Source: an uncultured Oscillospiraceae bacterium
GTDB lineage: Bacteria; Bacillota; Clostridia; Oscillospirales; Acutalibacteraceae
DNA length: 5,866 bases
Reading direction: 5' to 3'
Assembly: GCA_900546895.1 (NCBI GenBank)
Contig: UREO01000197.1
Coordinates: 1 to 5,866 of the forward strand
Shown: positions 5,141-5,866 of the stretch, one piece after another
Layout of the letters: the number at the start of each line of letters is the position of its first letter
Numbering within the stretch: the stretch's first letter is position 1
Notes under the pieces: model-generated
The model's database searches: none
What the model saw: the letters and a program-made list of their open reading frames with translations, nothing else
What the model was told of the DNA's origin: nothing
Made by a program: the position numbers and the translations under genes

Positions 5141-5182
5141 CTGCACAAATAAATTCTATTTTAGAATATAGGAGGGAACGTT

Positions 5183-5866
5183 ATGGGGCTCACGGGAGAA
5201 TCCACAGGCGCCGGGGTTTTATGCGGCTGCAGCGGAGCTTTCCAAATTGAGAGAGAAACCGCGGACGATAAAGTGATCGCACTAGCCGGAAATCCCAACG
5301 TGGGAAAAAGCACGGTTTTCAACAGCCTGACCGGAATGAATCAGCATACGGGCAACTGGCCCGGAAAGACAGTGGCCAATGCACAGGGAAAATACAGACA
5401 TCAAGGGACGAATTTTGTCCTCGTCGATATTCCGGGAACCTATTCTCTGATGGCGAATTCGGAAGAAGAGGAAATCGCGCGTGATTTCATATGCTTTGGA
5501 AGTCCGGACGCCGTCGTCGTCGTTGCGGACGCCACGTGTCTGGAACGCAATCTGAATCTGGTTTTGCAAACCATGGAAATATCCAAGCGGGTCGTGCTTT
5601 GCGTCAACCTGCTGGACGAAGCGAAAAAAAAGAAAATCAAAATCAATCTCGAAGCACTCTCCCAAAAGCTGGGCATCCCTGTCGTGGGAACAAGCGCCCG
5701 AAACGGAAAAGGGCTGAATCACCTGATGGATGCGGTTGCCGGTCTGACACGGGAGGAAAGCGAAACGCATCCGCTTTCCATTACTTACGGAAACGAAATC
5801 GAACAGGCGGTGGCAATGATTCAGCCCGTTCTGGAAAGCGCGCTGGACAGCAGGCTGAACAGCCGC
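5183..5866 (+). CDS. feoB: FeoB ferrous iron transporter, N-terminal G domain (partial, C-terminus beyond window)
   Basis: FeoB is the membrane protein that takes up Fe2+, with an N-terminal cytoplasmic GTPase domain. The frame is open for 228 codons to the right edge, so the membrane part is outside the window. GTPase motifs appear in order: G1 GNPNVGKS (36-43), G2 around T56 in QHTGNWPGKT, G3 DIPG (82-85), G4 as NLLD (142-145; N-x-x-D kept) and G5 TSAR (170-173). The helical GDI-like region begins near residue 195. GGAGGG lies about 8 nt before the ATG at 5183, and the MGLTGESTG opening is typical of clostridial FeoB. The first 25 residues contain L-C-G-C-S-G (C14, C16), a closely spaced cysteine pair before the G domain. 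It is the second gene after feoA and presumably co-transcribed, with a stem-loop between. Confidence 0.96.
   Translation, partial: MGLTGESTGAGVLCGCSGAFQIERETADDKVIALAGNPNVGKSTVFNSLTGMNQHTGNWPGKTVANAQGKYRHQGTNFVLVDIPGTYSLMANSEEEEIARDFICFGSPDAVVVVADATCLERNLNLVLQTMEISKRVVLCVNLLDEAKKKKIKINLEALSQKLGIPVVGTSARNGKGLNHLMDAVAGLTREESETHPLSITYGNEIEQAVAMIQPVLESALDSRLNSR

Noticed and set aside
5282..5770. 162-codon minus-strand frame, and other frames overlapping feoA/feoB
   Set aside because: They are antisense or shifted shadows of feoA and feoB, whose family motifs are unambiguous.

Overview
The window looks like mid-GC Clostridia DNA (Bacillota), probably from the Oscillospiraceae/Ruminococcus side. 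The basis is strong GGAGG-type ribosome binding sites, a Clostridia-type FeoA/FeoB pair, an RsgI-like anti-sigma factor, and lysine-rich signal-peptide starts. Assignment below class level is inference. There is no sign of an insertion sequence, phage, CRISPR array, tRNA or rRNA.

Left part (about 1-3446, all on the minus strand). In transcription order this block holds an ECF-type sigma-70 factor, an RsgI-like membrane anti-sigma factor overlapping its 3' end by about 20 bp, and the N-terminal 594 residues of a large secreted, repetitive, probably beta-solenoid protein that runs off the left edge. The sigma and anti-sigma genes are almost certainly translationally coupled. The anti-sigma factor has the Asp-x-Asn-Pro-Ser motif of the RsgI ectodomain but a low-complexity tail instead of a sugar-binding or glycosidase module. 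A candidate ECF-style promoter upstream of the sigma gene suggests autoregulation. The exported protein is a plausible target or functional partner, but that is inference.

Middle (3447-4004). This is a 558-bp stretch with no gene I can support. It holds candidate promoters for the sigma operon, a plus-strand intrinsic-terminator-like hairpin with a T7 tract and no plus-strand gene upstream (possible small RNA), a nested inverted repeat, and a good minus-strand terminator for the metalloregulator gene.

Right part (4005-5866). A DtxR/MntR-family metalloregulator (minus) is divergent from feoA and the start of feoB (plus), which encode a ferrous iron transport system. The intergenic region between them carries a 16-bp direct repeat (15/16 identical, 84 bp apart), an 8-bp inverted repeat between its copies, and paired GGCTAAT/ATTAGCC elements, all candidate operator sequences. 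The feoA-feoB gap contains a nested stem-loop followed by a T-rich stretch, a candidate attenuator or processing site. The logical reading is a metal-sensing repressor controlling the adjacent Feo operon, although the regulator's visible metal ligands match the manganese sensor MntR rather than the iron sensor DtxR.

Both edge genes (the secreted protein and feoB) are truncated by the window, not broken.
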